A stretch of 64,000 nt of DNA from Planctomycetota bacterium (GCA_029978905.1 JAPOIM010000008.1:1-64000), one strand, 5' to 3'. Positions 38,415 through 53,128 are shown, numbered from the stretch's first letter. Numbers and translations: made by a program. Notes: generated by a model from the letters alone, not told the origin.

Positions 38415-39248
38415 TCAGGCAGATGCGTCGATGCCGACCAGTGGCACGACAAGCCCGTCGTACGCGAGTTCAACACCAGGCGGGAGCGTGGCAGCGACCT
38501 CCGCATGTCGGATGTCGTGCGACATGTGCACCAGCAGCGTCCGTCGGGCGTTGACGCGCCGTGCCACCCCGAGCGCCTCGCTGAGCGAGAAGTGCGTGGG
38601 ATGACGACTGGAGCGGAGACAGTCGAGGACCAGCACGTCGAGACCTTCCAGCCGCGGCCACGTCTCCTCAGGAATCTCGTTGGTGTCGGTGCAGTAGGCG
38701 AGGTTGCCAAAACGGAACCCAAGCACGTCGAAGGTCCCGTGCTGCAGCCGCAGCGGCGTGACCGCGATCCCAAGCAGAGAGAACGGGTCAGTTGAGATCC
38801 GGTTGAAGGTCACTTTTGGCAGCCCACCCCCGGGCGAGGCGGGAGCCACAAACGCGTAGTCGAAAGCTTGCAGGATTCGCCGCTCAACCCGCTCCTCGCA
38901 GTAGACCGACACCGGCTTGCCTGTGTGAAAGCAGATTGGCCGCAGATCGTCCATGCCATACACATGATCGACATGATCGTGCGTGTAGAGCACGGCATCG
39001 ATGGAACCGATGCGCTCCCGGAGGAGCTGCTCTCGCAGGTCGGGCGTGGTGTCGATTAAGAGCGTGCCCCCAGGAAGCCCCAGGGCAACGCTCGTCCGTG
39101 TACGGCCGTCGCGCGGGTCACTGCTCTGGCAAGTCGCACAGCTGCATCCCACCATCGGCACGCCCACGCTCGTACCCGTCCCAAGGAAGACCAGGCTTCC
39201 GTGGAGGTCACGAAACGGGGTGGACGACGAAACAGCGGTCACGTGCAA
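38415..39248 (-). CDS. MBL-fold metallohydrolase (PhnP-like)
   Basis: LGTGTSVGVPMVGCSCATC; YTHDHVDHVYGMDDLR. Confidence 0.9.
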   Translation of the reverse strand: MHVTAVSSSTPFRDLHGSLVFLGTGTSVGVPMVGCSCATCQSSDPRDGRTRTSVALGLPGGTLLIDTTPDLREQLLRERIGSIDAVLYTHDHVDHVYGMDDLRPICFHTGKPVSVYCEERVERRILQAFDYAFVAPASPGGGLPKVTFNRISTDPFSLLGIAVTPLRLQHGTFDVLGFRFGNLAYCTDTNEIPEETWPRLEGLDVLVLDCLRSSRHPTHFSLSEALGVARRVNARRTLLVHMSHDIRHAEVAATLPPGVELAYDGLVVPLVGIDASA

Positions 39249-39346
39249 CCTATAGGAGGGACAAGAAGAACAGGCACCAAACGACGGGAACGCCGAACGG
39301 AGGCCGTTATCGTATCCCCAGCAGGTCCCCCCATGCTACGCGCGGC

Positions 39347-39832
39347 TTACCAGGGCTTCTGCGACCACGGAGTCGTGGACCATGGTGTCGCTCCGCTTGC
39401 GGGAATGCCACCGGCACCCGAACTGAAGGGATTGGGCCCTGGCCCAAGTGGATAGGGCTGCCCTCCACCGTAGACCGTGGTCTGCGAGCCAGTCCCCGAC
39501 CGCACAGGCACGCCAATCGAGAGGTTGCTGAAGTAGCGGCTCGGTGCATGGCCGCTCGTGGCCCGCCCCGTCCTCGCAGCAAGACCGTTGCTGTAGAGGG
39601 TGACGTTGCCGTAGTTCATGCCGACCACGCCATTGTTGAAGAACTCATGGCCACCGATTTGCCTCGACACCAGCCCGTTGTTGTAGAAGGTGTTGGGCCC
39701 CACGCCGATGCTGCTCCCTCCCCAGTTGCCAGAGCCAAAGCCGTTGGCCGCAGCCGACCCTGCCGTCGCCGCGAGCACACATGCGGCGAGAAGCCCTCCC
39801 ACGCTCAGCCGTGGCACTGCACCTTCCAGCAT
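39347..39832 (-). CDS. Secreted short-repeat hypothetical protein
   Basis: Signal peptide ...GSAAANG; NTFYNNGLVSRQIGG / HEFFNNGVVGMNYGN / VTLYSNGLAARTG repeats; start trimmed to ATG 39832. Confidence 0.6.
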   Translation of the reverse strand: MLEGAVPRLSVGGLLAACVLAATAGSAAANGFGSGNWGGSSIGVGPNTFYNNGLVSRQIGGHEFFNNGVVGMNYGNVTLYSNGLAARTGRATSGHAPSRYFSNLSIGVPVRSGTGSQTTVYGGGQPYPLGPGPNPFSSGAGGIPASGATPWSTTPWSQKPW

Positions 39833-40069
39833 TGTGTTGTTCCTTTGGGAGCCAAGACCGATCGCGCACACACCGCCGCTTCAACCTTACCCTCGCGTAT
39901 CGGCTGCTGCAGGCCACCACGACCGCTCGTGGCCTCACGCCGCTACACACCCCGCACAGTCGACATTTCCGCTTTCCTCGACCGGCAAAGTCCGCACAAT
40001 CACACTCGGAAACCGCCCGCCTGTCGGCGACCGCCGCCCTTCTCGCCCCCAGCCCACGGAGCCCTTGCC

Positions 40070-41509
40070 ATGCCACTCCACCGATCCTCCGCTCGCTCCG
40101 CACCATCGCCTCGATCTGCATCGCGCCCCGCATCCGATGGGCCACGGGCCACCTTCCCCACGACCTTCCCACCGGAGTTTCTCCTCAATGAGGAACTGCC
40201 ACGGGACCACTTCCCCCCCCGCGGCGGACAACCGCACGTGCTCCATCAGGCGATCGCCGAAGAACTGCTGCTCGACGGCAACGCCAAGCAAAACCTCGCC
40301 ACCTTCTGCCAGACGTGGGAGGCCCCTGAGGTCCATCAGTTAATGGATCTCGCGATCGATAAAAACCTGATCGACAAAGACGAGTACCCACAGACGGCGG
40401 AACTCGAGAGCCGCTGCGTGCGGATGCTCGCCGACCTTTGGAACGCTCCGGGTGAGGCAATTGGCTGCTCGACCGTCGGCTCCAGCGAAGCGGCCATGCT
40501 CGGTGGGATGGCAGCGAAGTGGCGGTGGCGCGATCGACAAAGGGCGGCAGGGAAGCCCACCGACCGCCCCAACATGGTCTGTGGTGCCGTCCAGATCTGC
40601 TGGCATAAGTTTGCGAAGTACTGGGATATCGAGTTGCGTGAAGTGGGGATGCGAGAGAATCGACTCTGCCTCGATCCTGCCGATGTGCTGGAGCGGGTTG
40701 ATGAGAACACGATCTTTGTCGTGCCCACGATGGGCGTGACCTACCACGGCTTGTATGAAGACGTCTCTGGAATCGCAGCGGCCCTCGACGCGTACGAGGC
40801 AAAGACCGGCGTCGACATTCCGATTCACGTCGATGCGGCCAGCGGCGGTTTCCTCGCCCCCTTCACCGCACCCGACGCCGCCGCTTGGGACTTCCGCCTC
40901 CCCCGCGTGAAGAGCATCAACGCCTCCGGACACAAGTTCGGGCTGGCCCCCCTAGGAGTCGGTTGGGTGATGTGGCGAGAGCCGCAGGACCTGCCCGACG
41001 ACCTGGTGTTCCATGTCAGCTACCTCGGTGGCGACATGCCCACCTTCCAGATCAACTTCTCGCGTCCCGCGGGACAGGTGATCGCGCAGTACTACGATTT
41101 TGTGCGGCTCGGTAGAGAGGGGTATGCCGCGATCCACGGTCAGGCCCACGCCGTCGCCCAAGAGTGCGCCGCCACCATCGCCGAAGAAGACTGCTTCCGT
41201 GTGGTACACGACGGCGATCCGACCAAGGGCATCCCGGCCGTTGTCTGGACGCTCGCCGACGGCGTCACCCCGGGCTTCACACTCTACGACCTTGCTGACC
41301 GACTGCGGATGCGCGGTTGGCAGGTGCCCGCCTACCCGTTCACCGGCGAACTCGCCGAGCAGGCGTTTCAGCGGATCCTCGTTCGACGCGACTTCAATCG
41401 CGAGATGGCGGACCTGCTGATGCGTGACCTCAAAGCCGCAGTCGAACATCTCCGGGCGCACCCAAGCACGACGAACACGGCCGCTCGTCGTGGCTACACC
41501 CACACCTAG
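40070..41509 (+). CDS. gadB: Glutamate decarboxylase (PLP-dependent)
   Basis: GCSTVGSSEAAMLGGMAAKWRWR; PIHVDAASGGFLAPF; SINASGHKFGLAPLGVGWVMWR; start trimmed to ATG 40070. Confidence 0.93.
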   Translation: MPLHRSSARSAPSPRSASRPASDGPRATFPTTFPPEFLLNEELPRDHFPPRGGQPHVLHQAIAEELLLDGNAKQNLATFCQTWEAPEVHQLMDLAIDKNLIDKDEYPQTAELESRCVRMLADLWNAPGEAIGCSTVGSSEAAMLGGMAAKWRWRDRQRAAGKPTDRPNMVCGAVQICWHKFAKYWDIELREVGMRENRLCLDPADVLERVDENTIFVVPTMGVTYHGLYEDVSGIAAALDAYEAKTGVDIPIHVDAASGGFLAPFTAPDAAAWDFRLPRVKSINASGHKFGLAPLGVGWVMWREPQDLPDDLVFHVSYLGGDMPTFQINFSRPAGQVIAQYYDFVRLGREGYAAIHGQAHAVAQECAATIAEEDCFRVVHDGDPTKGIPAVVWTLADGVTPGFTLYDLADRLRMRGWQVPAYPFTGELAEQAFQRILVRRDFNREMADLLMRDLKAAVEHLRAHPSTTNTAARRGYTHT

Positions 41510-41515
41510 GCTGCG

Positions 41516-42802
41516 CTATGTCTCGCGGACACCTTCTGCAGGAGCGTCCGAGGCGTCGCTGACGTCGCGTGACTCCTCATCCGCAGGCTCAAGGGCATGC
41601 TCGATGGCGCGGCGGACAAACAACGGTGCTGCAATTTGCGCCTCGGAGAGCAGGATGTAGTCCTCCGAGACGGCGTGAATCCGTCGCGCGAGATCAGGGT
41701 CGAAGCACCTCAGCACGAGACGCAGCGGGCGATTCGCTCGCCGGCGTTGAACGGTCTCTTGGGCCATCAGGCCGATCTCGAGATTGAGCGCATCGTTGGA
41801 GGTCGATGCCACGAGCGCTCGCGCCCGATCGATTCCCGCCCGCACAAGCGAGATGGGACGGGTCGCATCGCTCGCAATCAGCGGACACCGCAGATGCAGT
41901 TCACGATGCTGGTCGTCGCAGGCCGCAGGATCCACCGCGACCACCGGGATCCCTCGCCGCTGAAGATCGCGGGCCACCGCCACCCCCACCTGGCCAAGCC
42001 CACAGACCACCACATGCCCCCGCAGTCTGGCCGCGAGAAACTCGTTGCGGAGTTGCATCGCCATGCCTGAGACCACGAAGTTGGTCAGCAGCGAGGCGAT
42101 GATCGCCACCAGCACGATGCCGCTAAACATCAGCAGAATGCCAAAGAGTTTCACCAGGGGTGTGGCTTCCTGCAGGTTGAAGTCACCAAACCCAACCGTC
42201 GTGACCACCGACGTGGTGAAGTACGCAGAGTCGACCCAACTCAGCCCCATCGACTGCCGAAACACCACGATCGCCGCGAGATAGATCACCAACAGAATCG
42301 CGGGGATCAGGAGAAACTCCGGTCGAATCGTGCGACGAGGAACGTCAATCCGAGAGGGCCGCCGGCCCCGCGGCTCTGCCTCGGTGGTGGCTGCCATGGC
42401 CGCCTCCACGAAGGCGCCTGCCGCAAAGTCGGCCGGAGCCATGGCCACCGCCACTCCGAAATCCGCCTCAAGCCGGCGGGCGAATCTCGTGTCGGAATGC
42501 CGCATCACGACGGGGATCTCACTCGCCTCGCCGCGGATCTCGAGGGCCGCTTCGAGATTGGATACGTCGTTTGACGACGTCAACAACACCGCCGCTGCCG
42601 TGGGCACACCGGCCTCCCGCCGCGTTGAGGCGAGGCAGAAGTCCCCCTCCACCAAACGCACGCCGAGCGTTTTCGCCCGCTCGATGCGATCGGGCGAGGT
42701 CTGTTCGTCGGAGATCACGGTGACCTGGCGACCCGACTCACGCAAAGACTCAACCACGGTGAGTCCAAACCGCCCCAGGCCACAGACAACAAAGTGGTGC
42801 AT
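41516..42802 (-). CDS. Potassium channel protein with two RCK/TrkA-N-like domains flanking the pore
   Basis: N-terminal VVCGLGRFGLTVVE, pore TTSVVTTVGFGDF, C-terminal VVVCGLGQVGVAVARDL. Confidence 0.88.
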   Translation of the reverse strand: MHHFVVCGLGRFGLTVVESLRESGRQVTVISDEQTSPDRIERAKTLGVRLVEGDFCLASTRREAGVPTAAAVLLTSSNDVSNLEAALEIRGEASEIPVVMRHSDTRFARRLEADFGVAVAMAPADFAAGAFVEAAMAATTEAEPRGRRPSRIDVPRRTIRPEFLLIPAILLVIYLAAIVVFRQSMGLSWVDSAYFTTSVVTTVGFGDFNLQEATPLVKLFGILLMFSGIVLVAIIASLLTNFVVSGMAMQLRNEFLAARLRGHVVVCGLGQVGVAVARDLQRRGIPVVAVDPAACDDQHRELHLRCPLIASDATRPISLVRAGIDRARALVASTSNDALNLEIGLMAQETVQRRRANRPLRLVLRCFDPDLARRIHAVSEDYILLSEAQIAAPLFVRRAIEHALEPADEESRDVSDASDAPAEGVRET

Positions 42803-42873
42803 CCCGGTACTCTACCCTAGGAAGCAACCGCTCGACGCATCACCGACTCCCCTTCCCTGCCCGAACCGCATCA

Positions 42874-43878
42874 ATGCCGACCCCACACGACTCTTCACAC
42901 CTTCAAGATTCTGTCGCGCACCACATGCGAGCCGACTTTGCCCGGCTGGGCCCCAACCAAACCGTCCGTGAGGCGATCCGCACGGCCCGCGCCGCCCCGC
43001 CTGAGGGACGGATCATCTACTTTTATGTCCTCGACGAGGAGGATCGGCTCGTGGGCGTGGTGCCCACCCGGCGACTGCTGCTGTCAGAGGACGCGATTCT
43101 GATTCGCGACATCATGGTGCAGCGGGTGGTGGCGATCCCAAGTTCGGCAACGGTGCTCGATGCCTGTGAGTTCTTCCTGCTGCATCGACTTCTCGCTTTC
43201 CCTGTGGTCGATGCCGAGCGGGGCATGCTGGGGGTGGTGGACGTCGACCTCTACACGAACGAACTCGCGGACCTCGACCGCCGGGAGGATCTCGACGATC
43301 TGTTTCAGCTGATCGGCGTGCACTACCAAGAGACGCAGTCGCGGTCGGCCGTGGCCTCGTTTGCGAGCCGTTTTCCCTGGTTGATCGCGAACATTGCCGG
43401 TGGGATCGTGGCAGCGTTTCTTTCCGGGCTGTTTCAAGCCGAACTTGAGCAGGCGGTGGCCCTGGCCATGTTTATCCCTGTGGTGCTCGCCCTGGCCGAG
43501 AGCGTGAGCATTCAGTCGGTGAGCATCGCCCTCCAGCGGCTCCATGGCAGACGCCCCACCGTCGCGGGGCTCTTGCGAGACATCCGCAACGAATCCGCCA
43601 CGGGCTTTCTCCTGGGAGGGGCGAGCGCCTCGACAGTGGCCGTCGTCGCCCTGACCTGGCTCGGGCAGGGGCCCGTCGTGCTGGCCCTGCTTGGGGGGAT
43701 CACTGGTGGCGTCGTCGCCGCGGCGATCATCGGCGTCTCGATCCCCAATGGCCTGCGGCTGCTGTCCCGAGAACCGCAGGTCGCCGCCGGCCCAATCTCC
43801 CTCGCCGCGACCGACATGGTCACGCTTACGGTCTACCTCTGCCTCGCTCGCTGGCTGCTGAGCGTGCCAACACCCTAG
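42874..43878 (+). CDS. MgtE-like magnesium transporter with CBS domains, short N-terminus
   Basis: CBS pair (IYFYVLDEEDRLVGVVPTRRLL; RLLAFPVVDAERGMLGVVDVD) followed by MgtE-type membrane domain. Confidence 0.88.
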   Translation: MPTPHDSSHLQDSVAHHMRADFARLGPNQTVREAIRTARAAPPEGRIIYFYVLDEEDRLVGVVPTRRLLLSEDAILIRDIMVQRVVAIPSSATVLDACEFFLLHRLLAFPVVDAERGMLGVVDVDLYTNELADLDRREDLDDLFQLIGVHYQETQSRSAVASFASRFPWLIANIAGGIVAAFLSGLFQAELEQAVALAMFIPVVLALAESVSIQSVSIALQRLHGRRPTVAGLLRDIRNESATGFLLGGASASTVAVVALTWLGQGPVVLALLGGITGGVVAAAIIGVSIPNGLRLLSREPQVAAGPISLAATDMVTLTVYLCLARWLLSVPTP

Positions 43879-44097
43879 ATTTCCAGGGTTCCCCAGCCAC
43901 ATCGCAGCACCCCGCTGAGAAAACTCCCGTGTTTTCCCAGCGTTTCTCCGCCGACGCTCGCCTTGACCCCCGCGCCGCTTCCCCGCGAGAATCCAAGTTC
44001 CTCGCCAGATTTCGGCCGTGTAGCGGGTTCCCTCCGCGTACACCGCCTTCCCCACCCCGCCAGTCCTTTCCCGGGCTGGCGGAAACGATAGGAATCC

Positions 44098-47844
<3,747 letters not shown>

Positions 47845-47936
47845 ACGCGTGCACGTTCCGCCAACCCTGTTCGCTGCCGTGCCCGTCGCGGCGGGCAGTT
47901 TCGCGGCGTGCCCCATGCGTGGGTGATGTTCGACTC

Positions 47937-49235
47937 ATGCTCGACCTGCTCTACATCCTTCTCGCCCTCGTGGCTCTGCCGTGGGTGGCCTGGCGACGGA
48001 TGGCGGGGCGACGCCCGGTGGCGGCCGTCTGGCAGCGGCTGAGCGGCAGCATCTCCCTCCCGGCTCCACTTCCCGGGAGCCATCGGATCTGGCTGCATGG
48101 CGTGAGCGTGGGTGAGGTCGCCCTGCTCTCGTCGCTTGCCACCAGGCTGCGAAGCCTCGCCGAGGCCGAAGGCCGCCAGGTGGAGTGCGTGATCTCGAGT
48201 TCCACCACGACCGGCCTTGAGGTTGCTCGTTCACGCTTTCCCCCCGAGCTCGTCTTTCCCTGCCCACTCGATTTTAGTTGGGCGGTTCGCCGAGTCGTGA
48301 CCCGCGTGCAGCCTGACATGCTCGTGCTCGGCGAGCTCGAACTCTGGCCGCAGCTCCTGGCGATCACCGCCCGCCGAGGCATCCCCATCGCCGTAGTCAA
48401 TGCCCGCATGAGTGAGCGGAGCTTTCGTGGCTACCAGCGGATCGCCCCCATCGCCCGCCGCATGCTTCAGCGTCTCACGGTCGTGATCGCCCGCAGCGAA
48501 GAGGATGCCTCCCGGTTTCGCAAACTGGGCGCGCCGGTGGTCGTTGTGGCCGGTTCCATGAAATACGACGGAGCCCGTGGTGATCGCTCGTCAGCCGAGG
48601 TGCAGCGACTTGCGGCCCTCGCGGGCCTTGCCGCAGACGACGTCGTGTTCCTCGCAGGCAGCACCCAGCATCCCGAAGAGGCGCTGGCGATTGAAACCTT
48701 TCAGAAACTCTCTGCGACGCATCCGGCGTTGCGGCTGATTCTTGTCCCACGGCATGTCGAACGCGCCGCCGCGATCGCAGATCTCCTGGAGGCGTCTGGG
48801 CTCGCTTGGCAACGGCGGAGCCGGCTGGACCGCGACGGGCTGCAGCCAGGCTACCGCGTGCTCCTCGTCGACGCCACGGGTGAACTGGCCGCGTGGTGGG
48901 GCACCGCCAGCATCGCGTTTGTCGGCGGGAGTCTCGACGGAAAACGGGGTGGCCAAAACATGCTGGAGCCGTCGGCCTACGGTGCCGCGGTGGCGTTCGG
49001 GCCGCACACCCGCAACTTTCACACAGAAGTCGCCGGCCTGCTTGCCGCCGAGGCCGTTCGCGTGGTCCACGACCAGCAGCAACTGACCGACTTCGTGGGC
49101 TGGGCGTTGGAGCATCCAGACGAGCGGGAGGCGATGGGCGCCCGTGCAGCGGCGGTCGTCGCCACAGGTCGCGGCGCCACGGACCTCACGATTCGCCGGC
49201 TCCTCGCTGTCTTGCCGCAGATGCCCGCCACCTGA
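47937..49235 (+). CDS. waaA: 3-deoxy-D-manno-octulosonic acid transferase
   Basis: [58 protein letters not shown]; start trimmed to ATG 47937. Confidence 0.93.
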   Translation: MLDLLYILLALVALPWVAWRRMAGRRPVAAVWQRLSGSISLPAPLPGSHRIWLHGVSVGEVALLSSLATRLRSLAEAEGRQVECVISSSTTTGLEVARSRFPPELVFPCPLDFSWAVRRVVTRVQPDMLVLGELELWPQLLAITARRGIPIAVVNARMSERSFRGYQRIAPIARRMLQRLTVVIARSEEDASRFRKLGAPVVVVAGSMKYDGARGDRSSAEVQRLAALAGLAADDVVFLAGSTQHPEEALAIETFQKLSATHPALRLILVPRHVERAAAIADLLEASGLAWQRRSRLDRDGLQPGYRVLLVDATGELAAWWGTASIAFVGGSLDGKRGGQNMLEPSAYGAAVAFGPHTRNFHTEVAGLLAAEAVRVVHDQQQLTDFVGWALEHPDEREAMGARAAAVVATGRGATDLTIRRLLAVLPQMPAT

Positions 49236-49338
49236 CAGCCCCCGGTTGCCGACCCCGCACATCTCCCGATACGCTGTGCACTTCGACGGCTGCACCGGCA
49301 GCTGCGGGATTTTTTCGTTTTCGAGCGAGGCACGAGAC

Positions 49339-50499
49339 GTGGCACGAGGCAAGTTTCTGTTCACGAGCGAGTCGGTCAGCATGGGTCACCCGGACAAGCT
49401 GTCTGACCAGATTTCCGACGGGGTTCTCGACGCCTATCTCGCCCAGGACCCGCTCAGCCGCGTTGCCTGCGAAACCCTGGTGACCACAGGCCTCGCGGTC
49501 GTCGCTGGCGAAATCACCTCCCGCGGCACCATTGACTACCAGCAGGTGGTTCGCGATGTGATCCGCAGCACCGGCTACACAGACGCCGAGATGGGCATCG
49601 CAGCCGACACCTGCAGCGTGCTCGTTGCCGTGGGCAAGCAGAGCCCTGACATCGCCATGGGTGTCGATGAGAACAACACCGCGGGCAAAGACATCGGCGC
49701 CGGCGACCAAGGATTGATGTTCGGCTACGCCTGCAACGACACGCCCGAACTGATGCCTCTGCCGATCGCGCTCTCGCATCGGATCCTCAACCGGCTGACC
49801 GAAGCCCGTCAGCACGCAGAGGTCGACTGGCTGCGTCCCGACTCGAAGAGTCAGGTCACCATCGAGTTCCAAGACAACAAGCCTGTGCGTGTCGACACGG
49901 TCGTGGTCTCCACCCAACACGCTCCGAGCGTGAGCAACGACGAGATTCGGCGGTTTGTGACTGAGAATGTGATCAAGCCGGTACTCCCCACCGACATCGA
50001 CATCTCCAACATCACCTACCACATCAACCCAACCGGCCGCTTTGTGGTGGGTGGTCCTCACGGTGATGCTGGCCTCACCGGCCGCAAGATCATCGTCGAC
50101 ACCTACGGTGGCTGGGGCCGTCACGGTGGCGGAGCCTTCTCCGGCAAGGACCCCACGAAGGTCGACCGCAGTGCCGCCTACATGGCTCGCTACATTGCCA
50201 AGAACATTGTGGCCTCAGGCTTGGCCGATCGCTGCGAGGTTCAGCTCGCCTACGCAATCGGCGTCAGCGAGCCGGTGAGCGTGCACGTGGAGACCGATGG
50301 CACCGGAAAGATCGACGACGAACGGCTCTGCAGCCTGATTCGCGAGGTCTTCCCGCTCTCACCTCGCGGCATCATTGACCACCTTGACCTCCGCCGTCCG
50401 ATCTATCGTCGCACCGCCTTCGGCGGGCACTTTGGTCGCGACGAGTTCCCGTGGGAAAAGACCGACAAGGCCGAGGCGCTCGCCGCTGCCGCCAAGTAG
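49339..50499 (+). CDS. metK: S-adenosylmethionine synthetase (GTG start)
   Basis: [57 protein letters not shown]. Confidence 0.97.
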   Translation: MARGKFLFTSESVSMGHPDKLSDQISDGVLDAYLAQDPLSRVACETLVTTGLAVVAGEITSRGTIDYQQVVRDVIRSTGYTDAEMGIAADTCSVLVAVGKQSPDIAMGVDENNTAGKDIGAGDQGLMFGYACNDTPELMPLPIALSHRILNRLTEARQHAEVDWLRPDSKSQVTIEFQDNKPVRVDTVVVSTQHAPSVSNDEIRRFVTENVIKPVLPTDIDISNITYHINPTGRFVVGGPHGDAGLTGRKIIVDTYGGWGRHGGGAFSGKDPTKVDRSAAYMARYIAKNIVASGLADRCEVQLAYAIGVSEPVSVHVETDGTGKIDDERLCSLIREVFPLSPRGIIDHLDLRRPIYRRTAFGGHFGRDEFPWEKTDKAEALAAAAK

Positions 50500-50554
50500 G
50501 CTCCCCTCGTTGTTGTTGCCAGGCTTCCGTTTCACCACGAAAGGCATCGCGGTG

Positions 50555-51535
50555 ATGCCCGCAGATGTCGTTGTCGCATCCAAGATGAACTCGGCGATGA
50601 GCCGCCGGTTGAAAAACCGCGGCTCTGCCGAGTTGCTCTCTGCCGACATGCGGTTGGTGGCCGGCACCGTCCTGCTTTCAGCCATGCCCGTCGCCGGCCT
50701 CGTGGTCGCGAGCCGGCGGGCGGCTGGTGGTGTGACCACCACACTCTCCGCCGGCGGGATGGCAGCCACGGTGCTCTCGTTGCTCGTGTGCATGGCACTC
50801 TGCGACTGGCTGATGCGGCCCGTGGGGGCCGCCCTCAGCCCCCCAACACAGCAGGCACGCCTGCCCCGCGCGACTGAGTGGCTCACGTGGCTCCTTCCAA
50901 GGCTTGGTCTCTGGGCCTGCCTGTGGGGAGTGAGTGGGGGCGGCATTGGCCGTGGCACCACTCTCCTGGCACTCTCAGGCGCCGTCGCCGGGCTCGTGCT
51001 TCCTTGGCGAGGTCGGCTCCTCGCGTGGCGTGCCCCCCCCGAGCAAACGCCCTCTTCTGCCGAAGGCGAACGAGCTGCGGCCGCCACCGAGGTTGAGCTG
51101 CCAGGCGTTGCCCCACCTGCCTCGGAGCAGGCCACGAAATCCCCTTTCGTCGAAGCCTCGCCAGCACTGGAAACATTTGCAGAGGGAGACGGTTTCCTTC
51201 AGCAGCAGATTCGACGTCGCACCCCCGCAGGGGGCGAATGCATCAAAGGCACCGTGCTCGTGTCGTTCCGCACCGGAGACCGTGTCGCGGTTGCTCACGT
51301 GGGCTTCTGCCCTCCCTTTCAGGAAACGCCAACCGTCCAGCTGTCGACGGCCTACGACGAGATGGATGCGGCCGTCGCGCCTGGCGAGATTCTGCCGTGG
51401 GGGATTCGCGTCGAATGCCGGCTGGAGGAAGCGGCCGAAGATCCCTTCGACATTCCAATCGACTATGTTGCCACGGCAACGGCGTCTCCCACCGCGCACC
51501 CTCGAGCATTCCTCCCCGACTCTTCCACACCTTGA
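50555..51535 (+). CDS. Hypothetical membrane protein
   Basis: Several N-terminal hydrophobic segments and a soluble C-terminal domain; start trimmed to ATG 50555. Confidence 0.6.
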   Translation: MPADVVVASKMNSAMSRRLKNRGSAELLSADMRLVAGTVLLSAMPVAGLVVASRRAAGGVTTTLSAGGMAATVLSLLVCMALCDWLMRPVGAALSPPTQQARLPRATEWLTWLLPRLGLWACLWGVSGGGIGRGTTLLALSGAVAGLVLPWRGRLLAWRAPPEQTPSSAEGERAAAATEVELPGVAPPASEQATKSPFVEASPALETFAEGDGFLQQQIRRRTPAGGECIKGTVLVSFRTGDRVAVAHVGFCPPFQETPTVQLSTAYDEMDAAVAPGEILPWGIRVECRLEEAAEDPFDIPIDYVATATASPTAHPRAFLPDSSTP

Positions 51536-51543
51536 GGCTATTC

Positions 51544-51657
51544 ATGGCACGCTGGCCCGATCACCTCTGGACAACGGTCTTTACCTACGCCGTGATCTTC
51601 GTGGGGTTCCCGGTGCTCGCCTTCCTCCTCTGGTGGTGGGTCAGACAGGGAAGCTAG
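51544..51657 (+). CDS. Small single-pass membrane protein (37 aa)
   Basis: MARWPDHLWTTVFTYAVIFVGFPVLAFLLWWWVRQGS, 8 bp after the preceding gene. Confidence 0.5.
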   Translation: MARWPDHLWTTVFTYAVIFVGFPVLAFLLWWWVRQGS

Positions 51658-51687
51658 CCCACCAGCCCTTGCTCGAGAGATGGCACC

Positions 51688-53118
51688 ATGAGCGATTCAA
51701 CGCACCTCACCGACATGCTTCGTCAACAGCTCCAGCACCTCGGCCAGCTTCCGCTGCTCGACCACCTGTCTCGACTTCCCGGCGACGCCCAAGCGGAGCT
51801 CACTCGGCAGTTGCTGCACATCGACTGGGCCCAGGTGGATGGCATGCGGAAACTAGCGGCCTCAGACTCGCCAGAAGCGGCCCTTGCGGTTGATCCCGCG
51901 TGGCTGCAGGCCGCCCACACCCCTGCTGGCCCGCGTTTGCGTTCCGGCGGCCTCAGCCCTGTTGGCCCGCTGAGCCCCCTCGATGCCACGAAGCGTGGCG
52001 AAGCCCTCCTGGCTCAGGGAGGAGCGGGGGCAATTCTCGTCGCCGGTGGCCAGGCATCACGCCTGCGATGCGACGGCCCCAAGGGGATCTACCGCGTCGG
52101 CCCCGTCTCGCAGGCAAGCCTGTTTGAACTGCTGCTGGGCCGCATCCGGGCGATCGCCGCACACGCCGGCCGACCAATCCCGCTCGCCATCATGACCAGC
52201 TCAGCCACCGATCAGGCCACGCGTGAATACCTCGCGGAGCATCAGTTCTTCGGGCTGCCTGAAAACGAGGTCCTGATTTTCCAGCAGGCCGACCTGCCGG
52301 CACTTTCGATCGCCTCGCTCGACCTCTTGCTCGATGCCGCAGATCATGTGGCCGTGGCCCCCGACGGCCATGGCGGGCTGCTCTCGGCCCTGGTGGCAGC
52401 GGGCGGGCTCGCGTGGTTTGCTGAACGGGGCGTGCAGCACGTCGCGTCGTTTCAGGTCGACAATCCGCTCGCGATGCCGCTCGATCCAGAGTTTCTCGGA
52501 TACCACCTGCTCGCCAACGCGGAGTTTTCCACGCAGGTCGTGGAAAAGCAGCTCCCCAAGGAGCGGGTGGGCGTCGTCGCCGAACACCACGGCCAGCACC
52601 GAGTGATCGAATACAGCGACCTCTCTGACGAGCTCGCCGAGGCTCGCGACCCCGACGGCAAACTCCGGTTGCGTGCCGGCAGCATCGCGGTGCACGCCTT
52701 TGCCCTCGCCTTCCTGCAGCGAGCAGCTAAGAAGCCCGACAGCCTGCCACTCCATCTCGCTCGCAAGGCAGTGCCCTGCCTCGACGCCTCCGGCCAACTC
52801 CATCGCCCCAGTGCACCCAACGCCTTGAAGTTTGAGCGATTTATCTTCGACCTCATGCCGCAGGCCGATGGCGTGCTCACGGTTGAAATCGATCCCGCCG
52901 AAGGGTTTGCTCCGTTGAAGAACCCACCAGGGGCGGATGCCGACGCGCCAGAGCATGTGCAGGCCGCGATGAACACGCTCGCGCGACGTCGCTGCGCTGC
53001 CGCCGGCATCCTGGTAGACCCGGGGATCCTGGTGGAACTGAACCCCAACACGCTCACCAACGACGATCTCTGCAGGGCCGTCCCCTCCGGCCACATCACC
53101 GCCTCGCGAGTGATTTAG
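51688..53118 (+). CDS. UTP-hexose/HexNAc-1-phosphate uridylyltransferase family (UDPGP type 1)
   Basis: GAILVAGGQASRLRCDGPKGIYRVGPVS; HVASFQVDNPLAMPLDPEFLGYH. Confidence 0.9.
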   Translation: MSDSTHLTDMLRQQLQHLGQLPLLDHLSRLPGDAQAELTRQLLHIDWAQVDGMRKLAASDSPEAALAVDPAWLQAAHTPAGPRLRSGGLSPVGPLSPLDATKRGEALLAQGGAGAILVAGGQASRLRCDGPKGIYRVGPVSQASLFELLLGRIRAIAAHAGRPIPLAIMTSSATDQATREYLAEHQFFGLPENEVLIFQQADLPALSIASLDLLLDAADHVAVAPDGHGGLLSALVAAGGLAWFAERGVQHVASFQVDNPLAMPLDPEFLGYHLLANAEFSTQVVEKQLPKERVGVVAEHHGQHRVIEYSDLSDELAEARDPDGKLRLRAGSIAVHAFALAFLQRAAKKPDSLPLHLARKAVPCLDASGQLHRPSAPNALKFERFIFDLMPQADGVLTVEIDPAEGFAPLKNPPGADADAPEHVQAAMNTLARRRCAAAGILVDPGILVELNPNTLTNDDLCRAVPSGHITASRVI

Positions 53119-53128
53119 CCCGCAGCGA

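Noticed and set aside
49289-49315. Terminator-like hairpin (GCTGC-ACCG-GCAGC ... TTTTTT) or a SAM-responsive leader before metK
   Set aside because: The stem is only 5 bp with a 7-nt gap to the T-run, and no SAM-riboswitch core is visible in the about 100-bp leader.
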